A program made the translations under genes and the position numbers. Positions 8,516 through 16,807 of a stretch of 64,000 nucleotides of DNA are shown here, one piece after another; the stretch's first letter is position 1, and each line of letters starts with the position of its first letter. This stretch comes from Bacillota bacterium (GTDB lineage: Bacteria > Bacillota > SHA-98 > UBA4971), in contig DUSX01000002.1 in NCBI GenBank assembly GCA_012842395.1, positions 1 through 64,000 on the forward strand. The letters are read 5' to 3'. The notes below the pieces were generated by a model. That model searched no databases. It saw only the letters and a program-made list of their open reading frames with translations, and was not told the DNA's origin.

Positions 8516-9376
8516 GTGCAGGGCAGGGCATTGGAGAGGTCAGGGAGGGGAGGGACGCACGCCATATCGCGGCACACGACTTACTACAAACTCCGGGACG
8601 CCATGACAAAGCCGGGCTGTCCCATATGCAGGCTTGTGAGCGACGCGGTTGCTCGCTACCTCGAGACGTTCCTCTATGAGAATGTCAACGATCCCGGCAT
8701 GCGGGCGGACCTACGGCGGTCCAACGGCTTCTGCCCTGAGCACGCCGAGCTGCTTCGAGAGCACGGGGACCCGCTCGGCCACGCCATCATCTACGGGGAC
8801 CTCGTCGACCACGTGCTCGAGTTGCTTGAGAGCCTCCTCCGGGTCTGCGGTAGCGGCAGTGTGCGGTTGCCCGCGACTGGGACGGTCGCCTCAGTGGTGG
8901 ACGACTTGCTTCCCGGGCGCAGATGCCCGGCGTGCCTTGTGGCGCGTGAGGCAGAGCAAAGGTATATCGAGGTGCTAATCGCTGAGCTGGGATCGATGAG
9001 CGACATCGGACCAAGTTCCGACCCCGGGCGGGGCACGGGTGTTGGATCCAGCGTCGGCCTCGGGTCTAGCGCCCGGCTTGGGTCGGCCGCCTTCGAATCG
9101 GGCCCCGACCTCGAGAGGGCGCTTGCGTCATCTGACGGGCTGTGTCTTACCCACCTCGTTCAGGCATTGAAGGCGTCGCGATACGGGGCGGCTGCCACGA
9201 GGCTCCTGCAGGCGTCCATAGCGAAGCTGGAGGAGCTGAAGGCCCAGCTTGCTGAGATAAGGCGGAAGCACGACTACCGCTTCTCCGGCGAGCCGTGGGG
9301 GCCCGAGAAGGACGCTTGGGCGAGGGCCGCAGCGCTTTGGAGCGGGCATCCGGCACAGAAGGGGCATACCCCTTGA
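8516..9376 (+). CDS. DUF6062-like cysteine-rich protein
   Basis: About 286-aa soluble protein with paired metal-ligand-like motifs: KPGCPICRLV near the N-terminus, NGFCPEHAELL, GRRCPACLVAREAEQRY and DGLCLTHLVQAL. The order CPxC, C..H, CPxC, C..H suggests two zinc-binding halves separated by about 110 residues. This looks like the DUF6062 family, whose function is unknown. I start it at GTG 8516, directly after the DUF190 stop, with GGGGAG upstream; TTG 8531 is possible. The region between the two halves has a Gly/Ser-rich run (GRGTGVGSSVGLGSSARLGS) with simple-repeat character. The C-terminus is a charged helix. It probably belongs to the crcB transcript. Confidence 0.7.
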   Translation: MQGRALERSGRGGTHAISRHTTYYKLRDAMTKPGCPICRLVSDAVARYLETFLYENVNDPGMRADLRRSNGFCPEHAELLREHGDPLGHAIIYGDLVDHVLELLESLLRVCGSGSVRLPATGTVASVVDDLLPGRRCPACLVAREAEQRYIEVLIAELGSMSDIGPSSDPGRGTGVGSSVGLGSSARLGSAAFESGPDLERALASSDGLCLTHLVQALKASRYGAAATRLLQASIAKLEELKAQLAEIRRKHDYRFSGEPWGPEKDAWARAAALWSGHPAQKGHTP

Positions 9377-9639
9377 CACGTGATCGGCTATATAGCACTC
9401 CTAGCCCTTGTGGGCGTCAGGGCGACCATAAGCGGCGTGATCTTCGGGGCTACCATTGCATCAACCGATGAGCGTGGAATGTGGAATACAGTGGAATAGA
9501 GATGTGGCGGCAGGCTTCGTCGAGATTTCTCTTGCACCATCTAGATGCATGGCCAGTCTGTGCCCACGCGTGACGCCGCGCGGGCATTTTCCGTCGCAAG
9601 GTGGGCAAGCTACTCCTAGACTGCATTGACCCGGGGTGG

Positions 9640-9849
9640 ATGCTCATGGGTACCAAGGACGAACGAATCGAGGAGATCATGCGCTTCGTTACGAAGCACA
9701 AGGAGTCCCAGGCAACGCGGGCCGTCTTCGGGCGCATACTCGGCCGCTACGACATGGAGGTCGGCAGCGAGTCCCTGCGCCAACTACGCGACGGGCTTGA
9801 CAAAGCCAGCGACGAAGAGGTCGAATCGCTGTACTACATCGTGCGCTGA
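9640..9849 (+). CDS. Small hypothetical helical protein
   Basis: About 69-aa protein (MLMGTKDERIEEIMRFVTKH...) predicted to be wholly alpha-helical and charged, with no cysteines or membrane segment. I do not recognise the family. The start is placed at ATG 9640 or 9646 because GGGGTGG lies just upstream; a GTG at 9601 would add 13 residues. Codon use resembles the neighbours and the end LESLYYIVR-like segment looks structured, so it is probably real. It lies between the fluoride cluster and the sigma-54 region and may have its own promoter in 9377-9600. Confidence 0.5.
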   Translation: MLMGTKDERIEEIMRFVTKHKESQATRAVFGRILGRYDMEVGSESLRQLRDGLDKASDEEVESLYYIVR

Positions 9850-9982
9850 CGCGCTCGTCCGCCATCACCATATGCATATATGCATGCTCTGCCGCGGTGC
9901 CATGGTTCGTTACCACGCGCGGCTGTCCGCATCCTCACATCTTCCAGCCTTGGCATTCAAGTCCACCTGTGGAAAAGGGATA

Positions 9983-10034
9983 GTGCACAATTCGTGTGCA
10001 CCTGCACACCGAACGGTCGCACAAGAAATGTGCG
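9983..10034 (+). promoter_or_regulatory. Putative NtrC-type enhancer sites (UAS)
   Basis: Three inverted repeats built on the same GTGCA/TGTGC core lie together: GTGCAC (9983-9988) with GTGTGCA; the near-perfect palindrome GTGTGCA-CC-TGCACAC (9994-10009); and CGCACA-agaaa-TGTGCG (10018-10034). They are about 130-180 bp upstream of the sigma-54 promoter, the usual place for bacterial enhancer-binding proteins. The obvious candidate to bind them is the GAFTGA response regulator encoded at 17769. This is inference from sequence symmetry and spacing. Confidence 0.6.
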
Positions 10035-10162
10035 GCCTACGAGCGAGCCGCCTGCGTGATGCCTCCGAGCGCGGCGGCGCCGGCTCGACTTCGCTCCTGT
10101 CCTCCTAGAAATGCCAGTTCTGGCGGCGTTCCAGCGACGCCTTTAGCTTTTGGACGGTGTTC

Positions 10163-10178
10163 TGGCACGCGCCTTGCG
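10163..10178 (+). promoter_or_regulatory. Sigma-54 (-24/-12) promoter
   Basis: TGGCAC (10163-10168), five bases, then TTGC (10174-10177) is an exact -24/-12 match to the RpoN consensus. It would start transcription near 10189, about 50 bp before the binding-protein ATG. The match, the upstream palindromes and an RpoN-activator gene in the same cluster support each other. Confidence 0.82.
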
Positions 10179-10237
10179 AGGATCCTTGGCCGGAAAGACC
10201 GTTGCGCAACGGCTGCATGAAAGGAGGTCCATCACAG

Positions 10238-11149
10238 ATGAAACGCTGGCTTTCGGTGGTTATCCTGGCGGTCATGGTTTTCGGGCTGATGGGCGTTCAG
10301 GAAGCCTTCGCTGCTACGAAGCTGATCGGGGTCACGCTGCTCACAAGGGAGCACCAGTTCTACAGGGATCTCGAGGCCGGGCTTCGCAGCGAGGCTGCGA
10401 AGTACGGGTTCGAGCTGCAGGTGGTGGCGGGCGAATTCGACTTCGGCAAGCAGGCGGCGCAGATCGATGACTTCATCTCCAAAAAGGTCGACGCGCTGAT
10501 CATAGCCCCGTGCGACTCGCTCGCGGTGGGAGGCTCCATCGCCGAAGCTAACAAAGCCGGTATACCGGTCTTCACGGTCGACATCATGAACCTCTCTCCC
10601 CAGGGCAAGGTGGTTTGTGCGGTGCAGTCTGACAACGTCGAAGGCGGTCGCCAGGCGGGCAGGCTTATGGTCCAGGCGCTCAAGGACAAAGGCGGCAAGG
10701 TGGTCATAATCAACCACCCTGGCGTCACGTCGGTGTTGGACAGGGTGGAGGGTTTCCGCGAGATAATCGCTCAGCACCCCGAGATCAAGATAATCGCGGA
10801 CGTCCCGGCGTGGGGTCAGCGCGACAGGGCCATGGCCGCGATGGAGGACATCCTTCTCAGAGTGCCCGACGTTGCCGGTGTGTTCGGTATCAATGACGAC
10901 TCCGCGCTGGGCGCGGTCGCCGCCATCGAGGCCGCAGGCAAGCTGGGCAAGATCGTGGTCGTCGGCTACGACGCTACGCCTGAGGCGAAAGACGCGATCA
11001 AGGCCGGGAAGATCTACGGCGACGCGATCCAGTACCCGACGCTCATAGGCCAGAAAGCCATCCAGGCCATTGCGGACTACTTCGCCGGCAAGAAGGTGCC
11101 AGAGAAGATCAACGTCGAGGTCGGCGTGTGGACTAAGGACAGCAAGTAA
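10238..11149 (+). CDS. Sugar ABC transporter substrate-binding protein (RbsB-like)
   Basis: Periplasmic-type binding protein of the Peripla_BP_4 family that delivers a sugar or sugar-like ligand to the RbsA/RbsC-type importer downstream. It has a signal peptide (KRWLSVVILAVMVFGLMG, cleavage after AFA) and no lipobox Cys. Family motifs include FYRDLEAGLRSEAAKYG, ISKKVDALIIAPCDS, ANKAGIPVFTVDI, SDNVEGGRQAG, INHPGVTSVLDRVEGF and GINDDSALGAVAAIEAAG. The ATG at 10238 has AAAGGAGG 11 nt upstream. About 303 aa is normal. It is paralogous along its whole length to the protein at 16808. The sigma-54 promoter before it implies induction by the two-component system of the same cluster. The ligand cannot be told from sequence. 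Confidence 0.92.
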   Translation: MKRWLSVVILAVMVFGLMGVQEAFAATKLIGVTLLTREHQFYRDLEAGLRSEAAKYGFELQVVAGEFDFGKQAAQIDDFISKKVDALIIAPCDSLAVGGSIAEANKAGIPVFTVDIMNLSPQGKVVCAVQSDNVEGGRQAGRLMVQALKDKGGKVVIINHPGVTSVLDRVEGFREIIAQHPEIKIIADVPAWGQRDRAMAAMEDILLRVPDVAGVFGINDDSALGAVAAIEAAGKLGKIVVVGYDATPEAKDAIKAGKIYGDAIQYPTLIGQKAIQAIADYFAGKKVPEKINVEVGVWTKDSK

Positions 11150-11546
11150 ACGCCGGGCGGTGATGCTGCCTGGCTAGCGTCCGGTCTTGCGCTGAAGGTG
11201 AGGTTAGTTAAGGAAACGGGCGCCCAGTGCCAGGTGTCCTCCGGTGTCCAATGCATGGCGTTGGGTGTCAGCGCCAAGGGGCAAATGGCAAGTGCGGGCA
11301 AGCGGGCACTCGGCACTCGGCACTCGGCGTTCGGCAGGCAGCAGAGGCGGCAAGCGGCAAGCGGCAGGCGGCGCGTGGCATGCCGGGCAGGGCGAGGGTT
11401 GGAGACGCGGCCATCACGGATGGCTGCCATAGCCGGTCCCACCTTCGACCCTGACCCGGCCGACCGCTGACCGCTGTGCGCGCGCATGAGTTGTGCACGC
11501 GAGCTGGAGCGTCTAGAGCGTAGGGAACGGGGGAGGAGGGCCTCCA
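11150..11546. other. Low-complexity intergenic spacer
   Basis: 397 bp between the binding-protein and ATPase genes. It contains simple repeats: GGCACTC-type heptamers near 11305-11330 and GGCAAGC/GGCAGGC units near 11345-11375. No credible gene or hairpin terminator is seen. A spacer at this point in a transporter operon is often where expression of the abundant binding protein is separated from that of the membrane parts. Confidence 0.4.
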
Positions 11547-13124
11547 ATGCCGGTCAAAGCAGGGCAGGCAGGGCAGGGGGATGACCAAGCGGCTCCGGTG
11601 GGCGGTGGAGCGGACCAAGCACCGTATCTTCTCGAGATGCGCAATATCACAAAGGACTTCCCTGGGGTCAGGGCGCTGGACAACGTCAGCTTCACACTGG
11701 CCCCGGGAGAAGTGCATGCGCTCGCGGGCGAGAATGGCGCAGGCAAGTCCACGCTCATAAAGATACTCGCAGGCGCCGAGCGCATGACCTCGGGGGAGAT
11801 ATTCATCGGTGGCACGAAGGTGGACATAACGGGGCCCCTCCATGCGAAGAAGCTCGGCATAAGCGTGATCTATCAGGAGTTCGACCTCATACCCTTCCTG
11901 TCTGTCGCCGAGAACATCCTCCTCGGGCGGGAGCCGCGCAAAGGCGCATTCATCGACTGGCGTGCGCTTTACGCGCAAGCCGGCGGGGCCCTCCAGAGAC
12001 TCGGCATAGACCTTGATCTGCGCGCCATGGTAAACGACCTCAGCGTCGCGCAGAAGCAGATGACGGAGATAGCGAAGGCGGTATCCACTGACGCCCGTAT
12101 CATTGTGATGGACGAACCCTCCGCTACGCTCACCCTGCGGGAGCAGGCGCACCTCTTCGACCTCGTGCGGACGCTCAAAAAGCAGGGGGTGGCCATCATC
12201 TACATCTCCCACCGGCTCGAGGAGCTCTTCGAGATAGCCGACCGCGTGACGGTCCTCCGCGACGGCAAGCGGGTCATGACAGCCCCCGTCAGAGAAGTCA
12301 CGAGGGAGCAACTCGTGAAGCACATGGTCGGGCGCGAGTTGACGGGCGACTATCCGAGGAGGACTCGCCAGCCGGGCAAAGAGATCCTCCGGGTGAAGGG
12401 GCTTTCGAGGCGGGGGATCATTCATGATGTGAGTTTTTCACTTCGCGAGGGCGAAGTCCTCGGCATCACGGGGCTCGTCGGGTCCGGCCGGACTGAGATC
12501 GCCCGCGCAGTCTTCGGTGCGGACCCGGCAGATGCGGGAGAGATATACCTTGCCGGGGAGCGTCTCCATATCAGGGAGCCGCGTGCGGCCATTCGCGCCG
12601 GGATCAGCCTTGCGACAGAAGACCGCAAGGAACAGGGATTGGTCCTCATCATGAGCGTCCGCGAGAACGTGACGCTTGCGAACTTGCGCGCGCTTGCGAG
12701 GCGCGGTTTCGTGGACAGGAAGCGGGAGAACGTGGAAGCATCGCGGCTTGTCCAGTCACTTGCCATCAAGACTGCGGGTCTGGAACAGAAAGTGCAGAAC
12801 CTGAGTGGCGGCAACCAGCAAAAGGTCGTCCTGGCGAAGTGGCTCTTTACCAATTCGAAGGTAGTGATATTCGACGAGCCGACCCGGGGGATAGACGTCG
12901 GGGCGAAGCAGGAGATATACCGGCTGATGAACGACCTTGCCGAACAAGGCGTCGGGATAATCATGATCTCGTCGGAGCTTCCGGAGGTCCTCGGGATGAG
13001 CGACCGCATCCTCGTGATCCACGAGGGCAGAGTGCAGGCCGAGCTGACCCGGGAGGAGGCTACTCAGGAGAAGATCATGAGTTACGCCACGGGCGGGTCT
13101 GTGGCTCCGCCGCGGGCCGGCTGA
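11547..13124 (+). CDS. Sugar ABC transporter ATP-binding protein (RbsA-like, tandem ABC)
   Basis: 525-aa CUT2-family ATPase with two fused nucleotide-binding domains. Domain 1 has Walker A GENGAGKSTL (about residues 70-79), a divergent signature LSVAQKQM and Walker B IIVMDEPSATLT. Domain 2 has a degenerate Walker A (GLVGSGRTEIARAVFG), the signature LSGGNQQKVVLAKWL and VVIFDEPTRGIDVGAK. This asymmetry, with only one fully active site, is normal for RbsA/XylG. The ATG at 11547 has GGAGGAGGG 6 nt upstream. The first about 25 residues (KAGQAGQGDDQAAPVGGG) are a low-complexity extension before the first beta strand. It works with the permease at 13212. Confidence 0.94.
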   Translation: MPVKAGQAGQGDDQAAPVGGGADQAPYLLEMRNITKDFPGVRALDNVSFTLAPGEVHALAGENGAGKSTLIKILAGAERMTSGEIFIGGTKVDITGPLHAKKLGISVIYQEFDLIPFLSVAENILLGREPRKGAFIDWRALYAQAGGALQRLGIDLDLRAMVNDLSVAQKQMTEIAKAVSTDARIIVMDEPSATLTLREQAHLFDLVRTLKKQGVAIIYISHRLEELFEIADRVTVLRDGKRVMTAPVREVTREQLVKHMVGRELTGDYPRRTRQPGKEILRVKGLSRRGIIHDVSFSLREGEVLGITGLVGSGRTEIARAVFGADPADAGEIYLAGERLHIREPRAAIRAGISLATEDRKEQGLVLIMSVRENVTLANLRALARRGFVDRKRENVEASRLVQSLAIKTAGLEQKVQNLSGGNQQKVVLAKWLFTNSKVVIFDEPTRGIDVGAKQEIYRLMNDLAEQGVGIIMISSELPEVLGMSDRILVIHEGRVQAELTREEATQEKIMSYATGGSVAPPRAG

Positions 13125-13211
13125 GGGCGTGGCAACGGGCGGGGGCGGCACCGGCGGGCGTCGCGTCGCGTCGCGTCGGCCGGCGCACTGGGTCTAAGGA
13201 GGGGACTACGC

Positions 13212-14420
13212 GTGTCGAACTTGCGCAAGAACCTGGCTCAGGTGGTGCTGTTGGGGGTGGTTGCCCCGGGTGGTGCCGGCGCCGGTTGCGACGGGCGCGG
13301 CGGCGGCGCGACCGCAAGCGCGACCACAAGCACGGGAACGAACATGGCTACAGGCGCGGGCACGAGCACGGCCGCGGCGGTGACCACGACCACTGCTGGC
13401 CCGGCGAGCCCGGGCGCAACCGTCCTCCGACGCGGGACGGGCTTCGGCGCGAGGATGGGCCGCATGTTTGAGGATTACGGCATGGCGCTGGTCTTTGCCG
13501 GGATATGCATACTCTTCACCATCTGGACAAAGGGGCTTTTCATAAGGCCCGACAACATCGTGAACGTGCTGCGGCAGATCTCGATCAACGCTTGTATCGC
13601 GACTGGCATGACGTTCGTGATAATCACCGGCGGCGTGGACCTTTCGGTTGGGTCGGTCCTCGCGGTGGTCGGGATCGTCACGGCAAAGCTCCTCACGAGA
13701 CTGCCCGGGGTGGTCGGGGTGCCGCTCGCGATCATCGCATCGTGCGTCGTCGGGCTCATGATCGGTGGAGCGATGGGCGCCGTGAACGGCTTCACCATAA
13801 CGCGATTTCGGGTCCCGCCGTTCGTGTCCACCCTCGCGATGATGACAGCAGCCAGGGGAATTGCGTTCCTGCTCTCCGACGGCCGCCCCGTCTGGAACCT
13901 TCCGCTTCAGTTCAATTTCATCGGACGCGGGTACGTCCTAGACAAGCTTTTCGGACCGTGGATTCCGATGCCGGTGGTCATCATGGTCGTGGTGATGGCC
14001 ATAGCCCACGTCATCCTCACACGCACCCAGATCGGCCGCTACGTGTACGCAGTTGGAGGCAACGAGGAGGCCGCAAGGCTGTCCGGGATAAACGTCGCGC
14101 GCGTCAAGATGTTCACGTACAGCCTGAGCGGCGTGACCGCGGCCCTCGGCGGCATCATCCTCATATCCCGCTTGGCCTCGGGGCAGCCGGGCGCAGGGGA
14201 GTCGTACGAGCTCTACGCGATCGCGGCCACGGTGCTGGGTGGCACGTCCATGTCGGGCGGCAAGGGGACCATGGTGGGCACAGCGATAGGCGCTCTCATA
14301 ATGGGGGTTCTCAATAACGGCTTGAACCTGGCAGGGGTGGAGTCGTACAGCCAGAACGTCGTCCTTGGCGCGGTCATCCTGGGTGCCGTCCTGATTGATA
14401 GGCTGAGAAAGGGCGCCTGA
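13212..14420 (+). CDS. Sugar ABC transporter permease (RbsC-like)
   Basis: 402-aa inner-membrane permease of the CUT2 family. From about residue 90 it follows RbsC: MALVFAGICILFTIWT, NIVNVLRQISINACIATGMTFVIITGGVDLSVGS, then several hydrophobic segments, GRYVYAVGGNEEAARLSGINV (the loop that contacts the ATPase) and YELYAIAATVLGGTSMSGGKGT. The first about 80 residues are unusual: a Gly, then Ala/Thr-rich run (ATASATTSTGTNMATGAGTS...) of simple-repeat character. GGAGGGG 8 nt before the GTG at 13212 supports that start; an internal ATG at 13455 (MGRMFEDYGMAL) would give the standard length. Confidence 0.92.
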   Translation: MSNLRKNLAQVVLLGVVAPGGAGAGCDGRGGGATASATTSTGTNMATGAGTSTAAAVTTTTAGPASPGATVLRRGTGFGARMGRMFEDYGMALVFAGICILFTIWTKGLFIRPDNIVNVLRQISINACIATGMTFVIITGGVDLSVGSVLAVVGIVTAKLLTRLPGVVGVPLAIIASCVVGLMIGGAMGAVNGFTITRFRVPPFVSTLAMMTAARGIAFLLSDGRPVWNLPLQFNFIGRGYVLDKLFGPWIPMPVVIMVVVMAIAHVILTRTQIGRYVYAVGGNEEAARLSGINVARVKMFTYSLSGVTAALGGIILISRLASGQPGAGESYELYAIAATVLGGTSMSGGKGTMVGTAIGALIMGVLNNGLNLAGVESYSQNVVLGAVILGAVLIDRLRKGA

Positions 14421-14549
14421 GAGGCAGGGACGGGGGCCGCGCGACGGAAATCCGGGGTGCAGGAATGTTCGGCGTGGTGTCGAAGTCGAAAAACGATAAA
14501 GTTGAACCAGTCTGCCGTTATCCAAGGAAGGCAGGGGGCCTCGGTCGGC

Positions 14550-16634
14550 GTGGTTAAGCCACTCCGCACAAGAGCGTTGCCTGGCGCAACGAGCCTGCAG
14601 GCGAGGATCATCTTGTACCTCGTTCCGCTCCTTGCTGTGCTTGTTTCCACTCTTACAATGCTCGGCATGGGCATGATCAGGCGAGGCATCATCGGGCAGA
14701 TGCAGCGCGATGGCGTGGCCCTCGCGCGTTCGTATGCCTTGAGCGCCGAGAACGCCATCATACTGGGATCGGGGCTCGGTCGCGTCACGGGCGAGGCATC
14801 GCGATCGAGCGGGGTTCGCTACCTCAAGATCGTGGACGGGAAAGGCGTGGTCATCGCCCACACTCACGTGTCGGACATCGGGAAGCGCGACGTGGACCCC
14901 TGGGTCGAGGAGGCCCTCTCAGGCCCCATCACCGCCGTGCAGGTGGGGAGCCAGCCCATATCCGGGATGAGCCCTGCCGAAGGCGACTCCGGTGGCGACC
15001 AGGTTTTCAGGGTGGTAGTCCCATTGGTCGTGCTTGATTCCGTGGTCGGCGCGCTCGACCTCGGCCTCGACACCGCAGGCGTGTTCGAGACCTTGAGGCA
15101 ATCCGCGCGCCAGTCGTTGGTCGTTGCTGCGGTGGGCCTCGTGTTCGGAGCCTTCTACGCCTGGTCGTTCGCGCGTGCCTTCACGCGTCCCATAGGGAGG
15201 CTGGCTCATGCCGCGGACATGATCGCCCGCGGCGACCTCGACCAGGAGGTGGCGCTCGAGTCCAGGGACGAGATCGGGAGGCTCGCCGTCTCGTTCAACC
15301 GCATGGCGCGCAGTCTCAAGGAGTACATGGGAAACCTGCGTCGCGCGAACATTGAGATCGAGGCCCGCGCGGAGACCATCCAGAAGCTCATGAGCTACAC
15401 TGAGGACATCCTCGCAAACATCCCGGCGGGCGTGATTACGGTGGACCTCGATGGGAAAGTGACCGTGGCGAACGCTGCGGCTCGGAGGCTTCTGGACGGT
15501 GCCAGGGAGAGCGCCAAGAGCGCTGCTTGTGCGGCCGGCTCCATATCCTGTGGGGGTGCGGCGGCTGGGTCCGATGCAGACGCATCGTGCGGGTGCGAGG
15601 CAGGCAGCGCGCGGGACGAGAATGCGGGAGGCCCCCAGGCGCAGGCGCCCTCGGGTCGCCCGTGCGAGGTCACCGATATCATCGGGATGAATTACCGCGA
15701 GGCCTTGGCGGCCGCCCCCGCCATCGTGGCGCTCATAGACGACGCGCTCGCACAGGGGCGCACGAAGCGCGGCTGCGAGACCACGATGCCCGTCAGGGGC
15801 GCCTCCGTGGCCCTTGTGGCGAGCAGCAGCGTGCTCTTGGACCGGAACGAGATGCCTATCGGCGTGGCGGTTACCTTCGAGGACGTGACGGAGTTGCGCG
15901 ACCTCCAGCGGCAGGTCCACGAGGCGGCCAAGCTGGCGGCGGTCGGCGAGCTTTCGGCTGGCCTCGCGCACGAGGTGCGTAACCCGTTGGGAGCCATAAA
16001 GGCATGTTCGCAGTTCTTGGAAGACCGCGTGCCCGAGGACGAGTCCTTGAGGCGTTTCACAAGGATACTCGTGCGGGAAGTGGACAGGCTCGACCAACTC
16101 GTGGAGAGACTGCTGGGTTTCGCGCGGCCGAAGGAGAGCGACATGCAGTATGTCGACATCCACGAGGTGCTGGACCGCATGGTGTCGCTCGTGAGCCTGA
16201 AGGCGAAACAAGCCCGGGTGGAGATCGTGCGGCGCTACCAGCCCGACCTGCCGAGGGTGTTCGCGGACCCCGAGAAGCTCCAGCAAGCATTCCTCAACAT
16301 CATGTTGAACGCCATCGACGCCATGCCCCATGGCGGGATCCTCGCGGTGGCCACGGCGGCCTGCGGAGGGCATGAAGGGACCGCAGGCAGCAAGGTGAGG
16401 ATAGATTTCCGTGACACGGGTGTCGGGATACCAGCGGACCAACTCGACAAAGTCTTTACTCCATTCTTCACGACCAGGGAGGGAGGAACCGGGCTTGGCC
16501 TTGCCATCGCCCGGCGTGTCGTGTCCGAGCACGGCGGCGAGATAACTGTCGAAAGCCGGCCTGGCGTGGGAAGCGCGTTCTCGGTCTTCCTTCCCATCAC
16601 CAGGGACACGCTGCCTGCGGGTCACCTGACATGA
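14550..16634 (+). CDS. NtrB-like sensor histidine kinase
   Basis: Membrane sensor kinase. In order: TM1 (IILYLVPLLAVLVSTLTMLG), an extracytoplasmic domain of about 145 residues, TM2 (SLVVAAVGLVFGAFYAWSF), HAMP (FTRPIGRLAHAADMIARGDL), a PAS domain starting near DILANIPAGVITVDLDGKV, the HisKA box AGLAHEVRNPLGAIKA with phospho-His about residue 474, and HATPase with N box LNIMLNAIDAM, G1 DTGVGIP and G2 GGTGLGLAIARRVVSEHGG. The PAS domain carries a Cys/Ala/Gly-rich insertion (ACAAGSISCGGAAAG... through CGCEAGS). I choose GTG 14550; the frame is open from GTG 14457, adding a non-conserved N-terminus. It is the likely partner of the response regulator at 17769, with the binding protein at 16808 between them. 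Confidence 0.9.
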   Translation: MVKPLRTRALPGATSLQARIILYLVPLLAVLVSTLTMLGMGMIRRGIIGQMQRDGVALARSYALSAENAIILGSGLGRVTGEASRSSGVRYLKIVDGKGVVIAHTHVSDIGKRDVDPWVEEALSGPITAVQVGSQPISGMSPAEGDSGGDQVFRVVVPLVVLDSVVGALDLGLDTAGVFETLRQSARQSLVVAAVGLVFGAFYAWSFARAFTRPIGRLAHAADMIARGDLDQEVALESRDEIGRLAVSFNRMARSLKEYMGNLRRANIEIEARAETIQKLMSYTEDILANIPAGVITVDLDGKVTVANAAARRLLDGARESAKSAACAAGSISCGGAAAGSDADASCGCEAGSARDENAGGPQAQAPSGRPCEVTDIIGMNYREALAAAPAIVALIDDALAQGRTKRGCETTMPVRGASVALVASSSVLLDRNEMPIGVAVTFEDVTELRDLQRQVHEAAKLAAVGELSAGLAHEVRNPLGAIKACSQFLEDRVPEDESLRRFTRILVREVDRLDQLVERLLGFARPKESDMQYVDIHEVLDRMVSLVSLKAKQARVEIVRRYQPDLPRVFADPEKLQQAFLNIMLNAIDAMPHGGILAVATAACGGHEGTAGSKVRIDFRDTGVGIPADQLDKVFTPFFTTREGGTGLGLAIARRVVSEHGGEITVESRPGVGSAFSVFLPITRDTLPAGHLT

Positions 16635-16663
16635 ACCATGTCGTGATGTGAACCATGTCGTGA
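16632..16663 (+). repeat. Direct repeat of TGAACCATGTCGTGA, period 17
   Basis: Two exact 15-bp copies (16632-16646 and 16649-16663) start at the stop codon of the kinase gene and lie 145 bp before the second binding-protein gene. The 17-bp period is less than two helical turns. It may be a local duplication or a regulator binding site; no matching copies were noticed elsewhere in the window. Confidence 0.6.
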
Positions 16664-16807
16664 CCGGCGCGGCGCCCGTCCCAGAGGCGTGAGAGTGTAA
16701 GCTGAGGAGACCACGAAAGAGGCCTGTCGGGCGGGCCTTGTCCGGATGGACGGAGGCCCGGCCAGCGAGCGGTTCGAGCGCATCGGTGCGGGGGAGGGAA
16801 TACTGTC

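Noticed and set aside
9866-9886. ATGCATATATGCAT palindrome as a mobile-element end
   Set aside because: Similar ATGCAT palindromes near 39913 and 47979 have unrelated flanks, and no transposase or paired end is nearby.
13938-14867. 309-codon minus-strand frame across the permease and kinase genes
   Set aside because: Overlaps two well-supported genes, no motifs, His/Asp/Arg-rich composition typical of antisense frames.
14919-16625. 568-codon open frame antisense to the histidine kinase
   Set aside because: A GC-skew shadow of a gene with complete kinase motifs; no recognisable motif of its own.
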